From Timonella corticicola (GTDB taxonomy: Bacteria; Actinomycetota; Actinomycetes; Actinomycetales; Cellulomonadaceae), in contig NZ_JBHUOP010000007.1 of assembly GCF_042683685.1 (NCBI RefSeq), positions 1 through 64,000 on the forward strand: a stretch of 64,000 nucleotides of DNA, in the 5' to 3' direction. The translations under genes were made by a program, and so were the position numbers. The notes beneath the pieces were generated by a model that saw only the letters and a program-made list of their open reading frames with translations, had not been told where the DNA came from and searched no databases. Every line of letters begins with the position of its first letter. Position 1 is the stretch's first letter. Below, one piece after another: positions 8,193 through 17,094 of the stretch.

Positions 8193-9596
8193 ATGAACGA
8201 CTTTGCTGCGCCGTGTCTGCCCGTCGTCGGATCAGACACGCTCGTGCCATTGGTTGACGGACGCCAGGTAACCTACGCGAACCTCGACTGCGCCGCCTCT
8301 GCGCCCGCATTGACTGTGGTTGCGGATCGCGTCAACCAAATCCTTCCGCTCTACGCATCCGTGCACCGCGGCGCAGGGTACCTCTCGCAGGTATCCACTG
8401 CCCTGTACGAGGAATCACGTCAGACCATCGGTCGCTTTGTGGGCGCACGGGGAGATGACGTCACGATCATCACCCGCAACACGACCGACTCCCTGAACCT
8501 CCTTGCTGGTTGCGTTCCCGCAGAACATGGGAAACCCGGCAAGGTGCTCGTACTGGACGTTGAACACCACGCGAACCTCCTACCGTGGAAGGCTGCAGTG
8601 GGTGGCGCGACCGTCTTGTATGGTGGCGCATCCGTTGCCGAAACCCTAGACCTGTTACGCACTGAACTGGCCCGCGAATCCTATTCGCTCGTCGCCGCTA
8701 CCGGCGCGTCGAACGTCACGGGAGAATCCCTGCCCGTCGCCGATCTCGTTGCCATCGCGCATGCCGCTGGTGCACGCGTGGTTCTTGACGGTGCGCAACT
8801 CGTGCCGCATCGCCGCTTCTCACTTGAGGAAACCGGAGTTGATTACGTCGCATTCTCTGGCCACAAGACCTATGCACCATTCGGTGCGGGAGCCCTAGTG
8901 GGCCGTCGCGACTGGCTGGATCAGGGAACCCCATACCTTGCGGGTGGCGGAGCGGTCCGCCAGGTCACCGTGGATGAGGTGTTTTGGACCAACGCTCCGG
9001 CCCGTCACGAGGCCGGTTCGCCAAACGTTATTGGCGCCGCGGCGCTCGCCTCCGCATGCGAGGCGCTCGCAGCGCTGCCGGAGGGTGCACTTGAGGCGCA
9101 CGAGAATCTGCTGCGTGCCCGGCTCGTCGAAGGACTTGAGTCCATCGACGGCATACGTATCGTGCGTGCTTGGGAGGACGCGGTCAATCCGGTTGGGGTG
9201 GTGACCTTTGCGGTACGCGACTGCGATCCCGGCCTGGTTGCCGCATACCTTTCGGCGGAGCACGGCATCGGTGTGCGAGATGGCCGTTTCTGCGCTCACC
9301 CGCTGCTCAACCGCCTGGGGTTCGACTCAGGTGCGATCCGCGCATCGGTTGGAGTGGGCACGACGATTGCCGAGGTCGACCGGCTCATCCACGCGCTACG
9401 TGTTTGGGTTGCAGAGGGCGTACATACCAACTACGAGGTCACGGACGGTTGCTGGGCGGTCAAGGACGATCCGCGTCCGACTCCCGCGAACTCCGGTCTG
9501 CACGGTCTGATTGCGACCGCTGCTGCGGCTCTGGGCGGTGTGTCGGCCTGTGGGCCGGCTCCATCTGCTGCGGCTCTGGCAGGCGCAAACGCCTGA
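8193..9596 (+). CDS. class V aminotransferase, cysteine-desulfurase-like (SufS/CsdA-like)
   Basis: 467 residues, a PLP enzyme likely to remove or transfer sulfur (or selenium) from cysteine. Seen: VTYANLDCAASAPA at the N terminus, VLVLDVEHHANLLPW (PLP-stacking His region), RVVLDGAQLVPHR, the Schiff-base Lys225 in FSGHKTYAPFGAG, and a Cys at 367 in GRFCAHPLLNRLG at the usual position of the persulfide-forming loop. Beyond the fold (about 410) there is an unusual tail of about 55 residues with two extra Cys (DGCWAVKDD, SACGPAP). Its SAM-IV riboswitch marks it as part of methionine/cysteine metabolism rather than general Fe-S assembly; no suf genes lie beside it. ATG 8193 follows GGAGA. It could be a cysteine desulfurase, a Cys-S-conjugate lyase or a relative with another amino substrate. 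Confidence 0.75.
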   Translation: MNDFAAPCLPVVGSDTLVPLVDGRQVTYANLDCAASAPALTVVADRVNQILPLYASVHRGAGYLSQVSTALYEESRQTIGRFVGARGDDVTIITRNTTDSLNLLAGCVPAEHGKPGKVLVLDVEHHANLLPWKAAVGGATVLYGGASVAETLDLLRTELARESYSLVAATGASNVTGESLPVADLVAIAHAAGARVVLDGAQLVPHRRFSLEETGVDYVAFSGHKTYAPFGAGALVGRRDWLDQGTPYLAGGGAVRQVTVDEVFWTNAPARHEAGSPNVIGAAALASACEALAALPEGALEAHENLLRARLVEGLESIDGIRIVRAWEDAVNPVGVVTFAVRDCDPGLVAAYLSAEHGIGVRDGRFCAHPLLNRLGFDSGAIRASVGVGTTIAEVDRLIHALRVWVAEGVHTNYEVTDGCWAVKDDPRPTPANSGLHGLIATAAAALGGVSACGPAPSAAALAGANA

Positions 9597-9679
9597 TTCT
9601 CATGGACGACGAGCCGGTTGGCTTGTCCCTCTCATCCGGCAGTGCGTGGCTTGTGTCAGAACTTCCGGGGCGCTTGCTT

Positions 9680-9723
9680 GTGCGGCGCTGGTTGCTTGGG
9701 GTTGCCAGCGTCGCACATTTTTA
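9680..9723 (+). terminator. Rho-independent terminator
   Basis: GTGCGGCGCTGG at 9680-9691 pairs with CCAGCGTCGCAC at 9705-9716 with one mismatch, and ATTTTTA follows. It ends transcription of the desulfurase-like gene. Confidence 0.8.
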
Positions 9724-9837
9724 TGCTCGTGTTAAACAGTTTTCTAAGTTTTTGAGAATAAGAGCACGGGCAGCACGGTGACGAATGGGAGTACAAGAAC
9801 AAGGGCGGTAGAACTCCAGAGAGCGGTGGGGTTCGGG

Positions 9838-10131
9838 TCACTGGCCAGGTTTTGTGGCGATTCCGTCCAGCCAGAGAGTGTCCGATTCGTCGCGGTGGCT
9901 GCCCGTAGACCCGACGTGCTTTGAGTCGATCTTCGGTCCGTTCTTGATAACGTGAACGAGCGCCATCGCGTGACCGCGACCAAGCCCGTAATCCTCCGCG
10001 AGCCACGTGATGACTTCACTGGCCTTGACGCCAGGGCCTTCAAATCCGCGGGCCTTTGCCTTGTCGAGTAGTTCGCGCGGAGTGAGACCGGTCTTCTTCT
10101 CGATCGTGTCGAGGTAGGCCTGGAATGACAT
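9838..10131 (-). CDS. DUF4287 domain protein
   Basis: 97 residues, small and soluble. MSFQAYLDTIEKKTGLTPRE, then WLAEDYGLGRGHAMALVHVIKNG is the DUF4287 signature common in actinobacteria; the function is unknown. It has an AAGGAG seven bases before its ATG. Monocistronic as far as can be seen; the LysR gene upstream on the same strand ends 130 bases away. The C-terminal about 25 residues (GSTGSHRDESDTLW) look disordered. Confidence 0.75.
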   Translation of the reverse strand: MSFQAYLDTIEKKTGLTPRELLDKAKARGFEGPGVKASEVITWLAEDYGLGRGHAMALVHVIKNGPKIDSKHVGSTGSHRDESDTLWLDGIATKPGQ

Positions 10132-10261
10132 GACAGCTCTCCTTCGGTAGGTGAACTACAACGTACCGCACCGTACGAGGCGTCACAACGGATTCCGGTA
10201 TCGTGCGCCTGCCTCGGCCCAGCGCGTTGGTGCGCCGTCCTGTGTTCCAGGTGATTGCGCC

Positions 10262-11164
10262 TCACGCCACGAGGTCGTGGGTGACCTGGGCGAGTACGCG
10301 CCTGATCTCCGAAATGGAGTGCAGGGTGCTTGAGTTCTCCCGCACGGACGTGAAGATGGTGCGCCGCGGGTTTCCCGGTAGCTCCAGGAGCTTGATTCCA
10401 GGCGGGCGAGATACAGTCATCAGTCCGGGGAGCAGCGCCACGGCATTGCCCGACGAGATGAGGGCCATGTGTGCCTGAAGGTCCGCGGTTTCAAAGCGCA
10501 CGTCAGGTTCAAACCCCGCGGTTCGGCAGGCTTGTTCCGCCCAGTGGCGCGAGGCTGCTCCGCGTGGTTCCATCACCCAGGGCAGATTGTGGGCATCGCA
10601 CAAACTCTCGACTGCGGCGAACGCAGGACCCGTGGCGGGGATGGCCAACCTGAGCGCATCGGTGGTGAGTTCCACACGGTCGAGTTCGGGGTGCCACGGG
10701 GCAGCATGCCCGGGATATTGTTCCGCGATGACGAGGTCGAAGTCGCGCGTCCAGGTTTCGCGCAGTGCGGTCTCTGGTTCGCGCTGCGTCATGGTGACGC
10801 GAAGGTCAGGGTGTTCCTCGGTGAGAATGGTTAAAACCTGCGGCATGAACGCCAACGCGGCAGACTGAAATACAGCGACCCGGACGGTTGCCTTAAGAGT
10901 TGAGTCAGAGCGAGCGACCTCGGTGTGTGCCTGTTCGAGTAGGTCCATGATCTGTGCGGCATAGGCGGCCAGGGTGTGCGCCGCTGGAGTGAGTTGCACG
11001 CGCCGGCCCGACTTGCGCAGTAGTTCGACCCCGGCCTCCTTCTCCAACAGCCCCAACTGTTGGGACACGGCGGAAGGGGTTTGGTGAAGAGCGAGGGCCA
11101 CCTCCGCGAGGGTTCCGCGTCGTTGCAGTTCAAGCAGTACGCGCAGGCGTCGAACGTCGATCAT
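10262..11164 (-). CDS. LysR-family regulator, probable controller of putA
   Basis: About 300 residues. N-terminal winged helix MIDVRRLRVLLELQRRGTLAEVALALHQTPSAVSQQLGLLEKEAG followed by a periplasmic-binding-like effector domain (about 90-295). It is transcribed away from putA across an intergenic region with a perfect palindrome, the standard LysR divergent layout, so it probably senses proline or a derivative and activates putA. Two in-frame starts exist (ATG 11182 and ATG 11164); the second matches the usual family start and has a weak GGGTG upstream, so it is preferred. Confidence 0.8.
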   Translation of the reverse strand: MIDVRRLRVLLELQRRGTLAEVALALHQTPSAVSQQLGLLEKEAGVELLRKSGRRVQLTPAAHTLAAYAAQIMDLLEQAHTEVARSDSTLKATVRVAVFQSAALAFMPQVLTILTEEHPDLRVTMTQREPETALRETWTRDFDLVIAEQYPGHAAPWHPELDRVELTTDALRLAIPATGPAFAAVESLCDAHNLPWVMEPRGAASRHWAEQACRTAGFEPDVRFETADLQAHMALISSGNAVALLPGLMTVSRPPGIKLLELPGNPRRTIFTSVRENSSTLHSISEIRRVLAQVTHDLVA

Positions 11165-11214
11165 TGCACCCAATCCAAACATGTAGAAGCACTAAACGAA
11201 ATCGATTAAAAAAC

Positions 11215-11234
11215 TTCACTTTACCTAAAGTGAA
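11215..11234. promoter_or_regulatory. palindromic operator between lysR and putA
   Basis: TTCACTTTACCTAAAGTGAA is a perfect 9+2+9 inverted repeat in the divergent intergenic region, of the T-N11-A type bound by LysR proteins. It lies just upstream of the candidate putA promoter. Confidence 0.7.
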
Positions 11235-11240
11235 TCACCT

Positions 11241-11268
11241 TTCACACTGATAGAGAAGATGACACTAT
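11241..11268 (+). promoter_or_regulatory. candidate putA promoter
   Basis: TTCACA (11241-11246) and CACTAT (11263-11268) are spaced by 16 bases and sit 6 bases after the palindrome, so the bound regulator would touch the polymerase. Confidence 0.4.
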
Positions 11269-11286
11269 GACATAAAAGGAGTGACC

Positions 11287-14200
11287 TTGCGCAACCTCAG
11301 CAAAGACGCTCAAGCCCTCGCGGACCAGACAACCTCACTGGTCCACGAATGGCTCACCACCGCGGACACGATCAAAGCGAGCACCGCCGCAACCCTGCTC
11401 TCGGGAGTCCTCAGCGAAGAGGGCGGACTCGACTTCACGGTCGGGTTCGTTGACGGAGTAATTCGACCCGAAGATCCGCACATCGCAGCTGGGAACTTCA
11501 GGAAGCTTGCCGCGAATACCCCGCAGTTCCTTCCGTGGTATCTGCGCAGCGCAGTCACACTCGGCGCGACCGTTTCCCATCTAGCACCCCAAGTTGTGGT
11601 TCCCGCCGCCCAGCGGGTCCTGCGCCAACTGGTCAGCCACCTCATCGTTGATGCAACCGACGCCAAACTGGGCCGCAGCATCGCGGCGCTGAAGCAAACC
11701 GGCCGCAAACTCAACGTCAACCTCCTCGGTGAAGCCGTTCTTGGGCCACGCGAAGCCGCGAAGCGCCTCGACGGAACCAAGCGACTCCTCGAACGCGATG
11801 ACGTGGACTATGTGTCCATCAAGGTGTCCTCAACGGTTGCCCCACATTCCCCGTGGGCGTTCGAACAAGCCGCAGACTCCGTCATCGAACAACTGCTCCC
11901 GCTCTACCAGTACGCGGCCGCTCACCCCAGCCAAAAATTCATCAACCTCGACATGGAGGAGTACCGCGACCTCGACATGACGATCGAGGTGTTCACCCGG
12001 CTCCTCGACCGTCCAGAACTGCGGGGCCTCGAAGCAGGAATCGTGTTGCAGGCCTACCTGCCCGATGCAATGGCCGCGATGCAGCGACTCCAAGACTGGG
12101 CAGCCAGCCGCCGCGCACGAGGCGGAGCCGCAGTCAAGGTCCGGCTCGTCAAGGGAGCCAACCTCCCAATGGAACGCGTCGAAGCAGCGGTGCACGGCTG
12201 GCCACTCGCCGTGGTGGGTTCAAAGCAGGAGGCGGACACCAACTACAAGCGGGTCCTGAACTGGGCACTCACCCCGGAGCGCGTGGCAAACGTGCGGCTG
12301 GGAGTCGCCGGACACAACCTCTTCGACATCGCCCACGCCTGGCTGCTGGCCTCGCAACGCGGCGTGCGAGACGTACCCGGTGCGCTTGAGTTCGAGATGC
12401 TGCTCGGCATGGCTGAGGCCCAAGCTGAAGCCGTGTCCCGCACCGTCGGCGACCTCCTGCTCTACACCCCGGTCGTGCACCCCGCGGAGTTCGACGTGGC
12501 CATCGCCTACCTGATCCGCAGACTCGAAGAAGGCGCATCACAGGACAACTTCATGTCCGCAGTATTCGAACTGTCCGGCAACGAAGAACTCTTCGCCCGC
12601 GAACGCGCCAGGTTCGAGACCTCCCTCGCCCACGTGGACGAGACGGTACCGGAACCGAACCGCCTGCAAAACCGACTCGTCGACAATCCACACGAGCACA
12701 CGCAGTTTGCGAACACCCCGGACACCGACCCTGCGCTACCCGGAAACCGGGAGTGGGCGCGGCAGATCATCGCCGCGATCCCGCAGTCCACGCTCGGCGT
12801 GGACACCGTGCGCAAACACACCATCACGGACGCCAAAACCCTCGAGGCCACTCTCGCCACCGCAGTCGATGCGGCCCCAGCGTGGGCCGCACTCGGCGGA
12901 GAAAAACGAGCGAGCGTCCTGCGCGCAGCAGCCGTCGAACTCGAAAAACGGCGCGCTCAACTCATCGAGGTCGCCGCCAGCGAATGCGGCAAAACCATCG
13001 AACAGGCAGACCCGGAAATCTCCGAGGCAATCGACTTCGCCAACTACTACGCACAACTCGCACAGGACCTCGACACACTCGACGGAGCCCGCGCCATCCC
13101 CGTGAAACTCACGGTGGTCACCCCGCCGTGGAACTTCCCCATCGCAATCCCAGCAGGATCGACACTCGCGGCGCTCGCGGCGGGGTCGTCCGTTGTCATC
13201 AAACCGGCAACGCAGGCGAGCCGGTGCGGGTCGGTCATGGTTGAAGCACTCTGGGCGGCGCTCGACAGCGTTGGCGTCTCGCGTGACGTGCTCCAACTCG
13301 CGCACGTCTCCGAAGGCGAACTCGGGCAGGTACTCGTGTCGGACCCGCGCGTGGACCGGCTCATCTTGACCGGGGCGTTCGAAACCGCCGAACTGTTCCA
13401 GAGCTTCCGCCCCGACCTGCAGTTGCTCGCGGAGACATCGGGTAAGAACTCGATCATCGTGACCCCGCACGCGGACTTGGACCTCGCGGTCAAGGACGTG
13501 GTGAACTCGGCGTTCGGTCACGCTGGACAGAAATGCTCGGCCGCTTCCCTCGTGATTCTGGTTGGGTCCGTGGGGCGTTCGCAGCGTTTCCGCAACCAGC
13601 TCCTCGACGCCGTTTCTGGGCTCAAGGTAGCGTTCCCGGATGACCCGACCGCGCAGGTAGGGCCAGTGATTGAGGCGCCCGAGGGCAAACTCAAGCACGT
13701 GCTGACGCAGCTGGAACCGGGGGAGTCGTGGGCGATCGAACCCCGCCTCCTCTCAGAGGACGGACGCCTGTGGTCGCCCGGTGTGAAGACCGGCGTGACG
13801 CCCGGATCCGAGTACCACCTGACCGAATACTTCGGCCCCGTGCTTGGGATCATGGTGGTCGATTCGCTCGAACAGGCCATTGCCGCGCAAAACGCGACGG
13901 ACTATGGCCTCACCGCAGGCCTGCACTCCCTGGACCCAGCAGAGATCGCGCAGTGGACTAGCAGCGTTGAGGCCGGGAACCTGTACGTAAACCGCGGAAT
14001 CACCGGGGCAATCGTGCGCCGCCAGCCGTTCGGCGGCTGGAAGCGTTCCGCCGTTGGCGCGGGCACCAAGGCCGGTGGCCCCAACTATCTGTTCGGGTTG
14101 ACGGATTGGGAGAGCGTACCAGCAGCGGGAACCACTTCGATTTGCGACGATATGGCTCAGTTTGTCTCTCGGGTCCGGCAGGCCGCACCCGAGTTGGGTA

Positions 14201-14736
14201 TCAGTGAGGCTGATCTGGACCGCTTGGGCCGTTCTATTGCTTCCGATAACGCTGCCTGGCAGACCGAATACGGGGTCATGAAGGACGTGTCTGGGCTTGT
14301 GGTTGAACGCAACGAGTTCCGTTACCTGCCCACCAGTGTCATTATCCGGTTTGGCGGAGAAACCCACAGCGACGTCACCGACCTACTCCGGGTTGTTGCC
14401 GCAGGGCTCGCCGCGCGCGGGACGTTCGAGGTGTCGCTCGCGGAGCCACACCCGGCACTCGCGCAACTGTTGACCCGTAGCGGGGTGCGAGTATCCACGC
14501 GTAGCAGCTGCGAATGGGCAACGGGACTATCCGACGTGCGGGTCCGGCTCGTTGGCTCCGCCGCCCCCACCCGACGAGAAATCGCGGAACTCACCGGCCC
14601 TCGCCCCGATGTTGCCCTGTACGATCAACCCGTCACCGAGTCCGGCCGGATCGAGATGCTCCCGTTCCTGCGTGAACAGGCAATCTCGCTGACCGCACAC
14701 CGATTCGGCACGGTGCAACCCATCATCAAACTGTGA
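11287..14736 (+). CDS. putA: bifunctional proline dehydrogenase / glutamate-semialdehyde dehydrogenase
   Basis: About 1,149 residues. It oxidises proline to P5C with FAD, then P5C/glutamate semialdehyde to glutamate with NAD+, channelling the intermediate. Proline dehydrogenase barrel at about 80-440 (YVSIKVSS, FINLDMEEYRDLD, GIVLQAYLPDA, RGGAAVKVRLVKGAN); aldehyde dehydrogenase at about 500-960 with VTPPWNFPIAIPAG, ETSGKNSI and the catalytic Cys in GHAGQKCSA (about 750). A further about 170-residue C-terminal domain follows. There is no N-terminal ribbon-helix-helix, so unlike enterobacterial PutA it cannot repress its own gene; the divergent LysR fills that role. Start: AAGGAG directly abuts GTG 11281 (too close), while TTG 11287 is 6 bases away and is preferred. 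A hairpin follows the stop. Confidence 0.93.
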   Translation: MRNLSKDAQALADQTTSLVHEWLTTADTIKASTAATLLSGVLSEEGGLDFTVGFVDGVIRPEDPHIAAGNFRKLAANTPQFLPWYLRSAVTLGATVSHLAPQVVVPAAQRVLRQLVSHLIVDATDAKLGRSIAALKQTGRKLNVNLLGEAVLGPREAAKRLDGTKRLLERDDVDYVSIKVSSTVAPHSPWAFEQAADSVIEQLLPLYQYAAAHPSQKFINLDMEEYRDLDMTIEVFTRLLDRPELRGLEAGIVLQAYLPDAMAAMQRLQDWAASRRARGGAAVKVRLVKGANLPMERVEAAVHGWPLAVVGSKQEADTNYKRVLNWALTPERVANVRLGVAGHNLFDIAHAWLLASQRGVRDVPGALEFEMLLGMAEAQAEAVSRTVGDLLLYTPVVHPAEFDVAIAYLIRRLEEGASQDNFMSAVFELSGNEELFARERARFETSLAHVDETVPEPNRLQNRLVDNPHEHTQFANTPDTDPALPGNREWARQIIAAIPQSTLGVDTVRKHTITDAKTLEATLATAVDAAPAWAALGGEKRASVLRAAAVELEKRRAQLIEVAASECGKTIEQADPEISEAIDFANYYAQLAQDLDTLDGARAIPVKLTVVTPPWNFPIAIPAGSTLAALAAGSSVVIKPATQASRCGSVMVEALWAALDSVGVSRDVLQLAHVSEGELGQVLVSDPRVDRLILTGAFETAELFQSFRPDLQLLAETSGKNSIIVTPHADLDLAVKDVVNSAFGHAGQKCSAASLVILVGSVGRSQRFRNQLLDAVSGLKVAFPDDPTAQVGPVIEAPEGKLKHVLTQLEPGESWAIEPRLLSEDGRLWSPGVKTGVTPGSEYHLTEYFGPVLGIMVVDSLEQAIAAQNATDYGLTAGLHSLDPAEIAQWTSSVEAGNLYVNRGITGAIVRRQPFGGWKRSAVGAGTKAGGPNYLFGLTDWESVPAAGTTSICDDMAQFVSRVRQAAPELGISEADLDRLGRSIASDNAAWQTEYGVMKDVSGLVVERNEFRYLPTSVIIRFGGETHSDVTDLLRVVAAGLAARGTFEVSLAEPHPALAQLLTRSGVRVSTRSSCEWATGLSDVRVRLVGSAAPTRREIAELTGPRPDVALYDQPVTESGRIEMLPFLREQAISLTAHRFGTVQPIIKL

Positions 14737-14742
14737 AATACC

Positions 14743-14781
14743 CCGGAGGGGCTGACACCTGACGTGTGTCAGCCCCTCCGG
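14743..14781 (+). terminator. hairpin after putA
   Basis: A perfect 16-bp stem (CCGGAGGGGCTGACAC paired with 14766-14781) with a 7-base loop starts six bases after the putA stop. There is no U-run, so it may be a stabiliser or a Rho-assisted stop. Confidence 0.7.
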
Positions 14782-14798
14782 CTTGAGACAATAGAGCA

Positions 14799-15995
14799 AT
14801 GCAGTGCCACCACTTTGACGCAGGAACGTGCGGATCATGCACCCTCCTGCGCACGCCGTATTCCCAGCAGCTCGCGGACAAGGTGGCACACGCGCAAAAC
14901 CTCCTGCACGATTACCCCGACCTAGAGTGGCTTCCAGCGGTCCCGAGCGCCGAGTCTGGTTTCCGGAACAAGGCGAAGATGGTGGTCACCGGTACCTGGG
15001 AAGCGCCAGTGCTGGGCATCTTGGATGGCGAGCAGAACGGCGTCGACCTGCACGACTGCCCGCTCTACGACAACGACATGAAGGTGCTGCTGGAGGACCT
15101 GCGCGCCTTTATCACGACCGCGCGCGTGCAGCCTTACGATCTGCGTACTCGCCGCGGTGAACTCAAGTATGTGCTGGTCATGCAGTCCCCGGATGGTGAA
15201 TACCTGGTCCGGTTTGTGTCGCGGTCGAGGGAACCCGAAACGCGGCTGCGTAAACACCTGCCTGCGCTGCTCGCGGTCCGTCCCGACATCGCTGTGTTCA
15301 CGCTCAACATCCAACCCGAACACAAAGCGGTGCTCGAAGGCGACCTCGAAATCTTCTTGACCGAACGCGAAACTCTCACGATGCGCGTTGGCGGGGTCCC
15401 GCTCAACCTGCGCCCGCAGAGTTTCTTCCAAACCAATACGCCCATCGCCGAGGCACTGTATGCGCAGGCGCGCGATTGGATTGCCGACGAGTCTCCCGCA
15501 CTCGCGTGGGATCTGTTCTGTGGGGTGGGTGGTTTCGCCCTGCACATGGCGCCCTATGCAGGCCACGTGGTGGGTATCGAGATCGCCCCGGACGCTATCG
15601 CGTCCGCGAAAACCACGGCCGCCGAACTGGGCATCACAAATCTGTCGTTCGACGCGATGGACGCGACAGCCTTCGCGGTCGCGGAACCCAGCGAGCCCAC
15701 TGGACCTGACGGTGCTGCTGGTACCGCCTCAACTAGCCCCGCTGGGACGGAACGTGGGGCTGGTCCGCAGGTTATCGTCGTCAATCCGCCCCGACGTGGA
15801 ATTGGAACGGAACTTGCGCAGTGGCTGGAAGCCAGCTCCGCGAATGTGGTTGTGTATTCGAGTTGCAACGCCATCACATTGGCCAAGGATCTGGCGCACA
15901 TGCCGAGCCTGAAGCCCGTGGAAGCGCGAGTGCTCGACATGTTTCCGCACACCTCGCACTACGAGGTGATCGTGCTGCTCAAGCGTGCCTCCTGA
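14799..15995 (+). CDS. rlmC: 23S rRNA (uracil-C5)-methyltransferase
   Basis: 398 residues. SAM-dependent methylation of a uridine in 23S rRNA (U747 in the E. coli RlmC numbering). N-terminal Fe-S cysteines C3, C11 and C14 (MQCHHFDAGTCGSCTLL), with the fourth in DLHDCPLYD (about 87). SAM motif LAWDLFCGVGGFALHMA; catalytic Cys356 in YSSCNA; general-base Glu389 in SHYEVIVLL. Between the SAM domain and the catalytic NPPR motif there is a low-complexity insert (about 295-325, rich in P/T/G/A/S). The lack of a TRAM domain and the length of about 400 favour RlmC over RlmD. The start sits close after the putA hairpin with no strong Shine-Dalgarno site. Confidence 0.85.
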   Translation: MQCHHFDAGTCGSCTLLRTPYSQQLADKVAHAQNLLHDYPDLEWLPAVPSAESGFRNKAKMVVTGTWEAPVLGILDGEQNGVDLHDCPLYDNDMKVLLEDLRAFITTARVQPYDLRTRRGELKYVLVMQSPDGEYLVRFVSRSREPETRLRKHLPALLAVRPDIAVFTLNIQPEHKAVLEGDLEIFLTERETLTMRVGGVPLNLRPQSFFQTNTPIAEALYAQARDWIADESPALAWDLFCGVGGFALHMAPYAGHVVGIEIAPDAIASAKTTAAELGITNLSFDAMDATAFAVAEPSEPTGPDGAAGTASTSPAGTERGAGPQVIVVNPPRRGIGTELAQWLEASSANVVVYSSCNAITLAKDLAHMPSLKPVEARVLDMFPHTSHYEVIVLLKRAS

Positions 15996-16030
15996 GTGTT
16001 CCAGTTTCTGCCGCTTAAGCCTGATCCAAC

Positions 16031-16090
16031 ATGGTGGTTTTCCGGAATCACCAACCAAGAAAGACAACCCTATTCCCGGAAAATCACCAT
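16031..16090. terminator. long inverted repeat between convergent rlmC and pentapeptide genes
   Basis: ATGGTGGTTTTCCGG (16031-16045) and CCGGAAAATCACCAT (16076-16090) are complementary apart from one G-U position, around a 30-base loop. Probably the shared terminator region. A shorter piece (CCGGAATCACCGTA) recurs at about 16862. Confidence 0.5.
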
Positions 16091-16143
16091 ACGATTAGCA
16101 ACGCGCTTGTCACAGGCTGCGCAAACTCGCGCGCATGGCTGTT

Positions 16144-16776
16144 TTATTTGAGGGTGATACCCAGTAGCCGAGCAAACGAGGGTGCCAGATCGAGGAACTG
16201 TTCGGCGTTCATGATCGTGCCCTTCAACCCGCCGATGTCGGTGACTCGGGAGATGCGTGCGCCGCGTAGATCGACCTTTGAGGCGGTCGCAGCCGTCATG
16301 ACCAGGTGCTCAATCGTGCAGTCCTCGAACACGACGTTTTTGAGTGTTGCAGATGTCAGATCGAGTTCTTCTACTGTGCAGCCGGTGAACCGCGTACCGG
16401 TCAGTTTTGCTTGGCGGAGGTTGAGGTAGGTGATCTTACAGCCTTCGAATCCACCGCGAGTCCACGATGTGCCATAGGCTTGGACACCACCTAGCCGAGA
16501 CTGCCCGAAGAAAACATCTTGGAGACCCGCATCAACGACCGACAGATCTGGCGCGGCACACGACTCGAACCGGACATCTGAGAAGTGTCCCCGGTCAAAC
16601 TTAGCTCCATCGAACGAGCAATTACGGAACGTTGAGTCGAGGATGCGTAGGCCTTCCTCGGAGGAGTTCTCGAAACTCATGTCGGTCGCGAGCGCGCCCT
16701 CAATGTAGTCTCCATCGATCAGTTCATGAGGGTAGCGCGCCATGCGCTCAAGACTATCTTCAAACTTGCCGGGCAT
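16144..16776 (-). CDS. pentapeptide-repeat protein
   Basis: 210 residues made almost wholly of A(D/N)LXX-like pentapeptides (for example SFENS, TFRNCSFDGAKFDRGHF, NLRQAKLTGTRF, LDLTSATLKNVVF, VDLRGARI), which should fold as a right-handed quadrilateral beta helix. Such proteins mimic DNA or act as scaffolds (some protect gyrase), but nothing here indicates a particular target. The last 30 residues (MNAEQFLDLAPSFARLLGI) form a helix cap. The ATG at 16776 has only a weak binding site; ATG 16743 (MARYPHE) is an alternative. It is convergent with rlmC and looks monocistronic. Confidence 0.8.
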   Translation of the reverse strand: MPGKFEDSLERMARYPHELIDGDYIEGALATDMSFENSSEEGLRILDSTFRNCSFDGAKFDRGHFSDVRFESCAAPDLSVVDAGLQDVFFGQSRLGGVQAYGTSWTRGGFEGCKITYLNLRQAKLTGTRFTGCTVEELDLTSATLKNVVFEDCTIEHLVMTAATASKVDLRGARISRVTDIGGLKGTIMNAEQFLDLAPSFARLLGITLK

Positions 16777-17094
16777 GGGTCAGAATGTGGTCCGCTGTCT
16801 CAACTTTGAGCGCGTGGATCGATGAGGCAGAGTGAGGGTGTCGAATGGAAAAAATTTGCCCCGGAATCACCGTAAAACATCGCGTGTTCTACATCTCTTT
16901 TAGCGCCTCTCGGCTGCATCGCGATGACCTGCGTTTCCCCGTGTGAGAGGGGCGTTTTTGGCTTGTTTGTTCACCTCGATTTCGGTTGCTCGTAGCCGTG
17001 TTGTGGCCTTGAGTTTGAGGGCGGCCATCGGGCGTGTTTTACGCCGCAGATTTGCCTCTTCCGTAGGGTGCCATTCGTGTGCTTTGATACCTGC
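16777..17094. other. intergenic stretch with one weak hairpin
   Basis: No gene supported. CCCC (16937-16940) and GGGG (16949-16952) followed by GCGTTTTT at 16953-16959 form a weak terminator-like element on the plus strand. An 85-codon open frame on the minus strand has a basic, compositionally odd product and no ribosome binding site, so it is not called. Confidence 0.4.

Noticed and set aside
12736..13698. A 320-codon open frame antisense to putA
   Set aside because: It lies wholly inside the aldehyde dehydrogenase domain of putA, its product is rich in Arg/Gly/Glu without motifs, and it has no ribosome site. High-GC codon bias produces such shadows.
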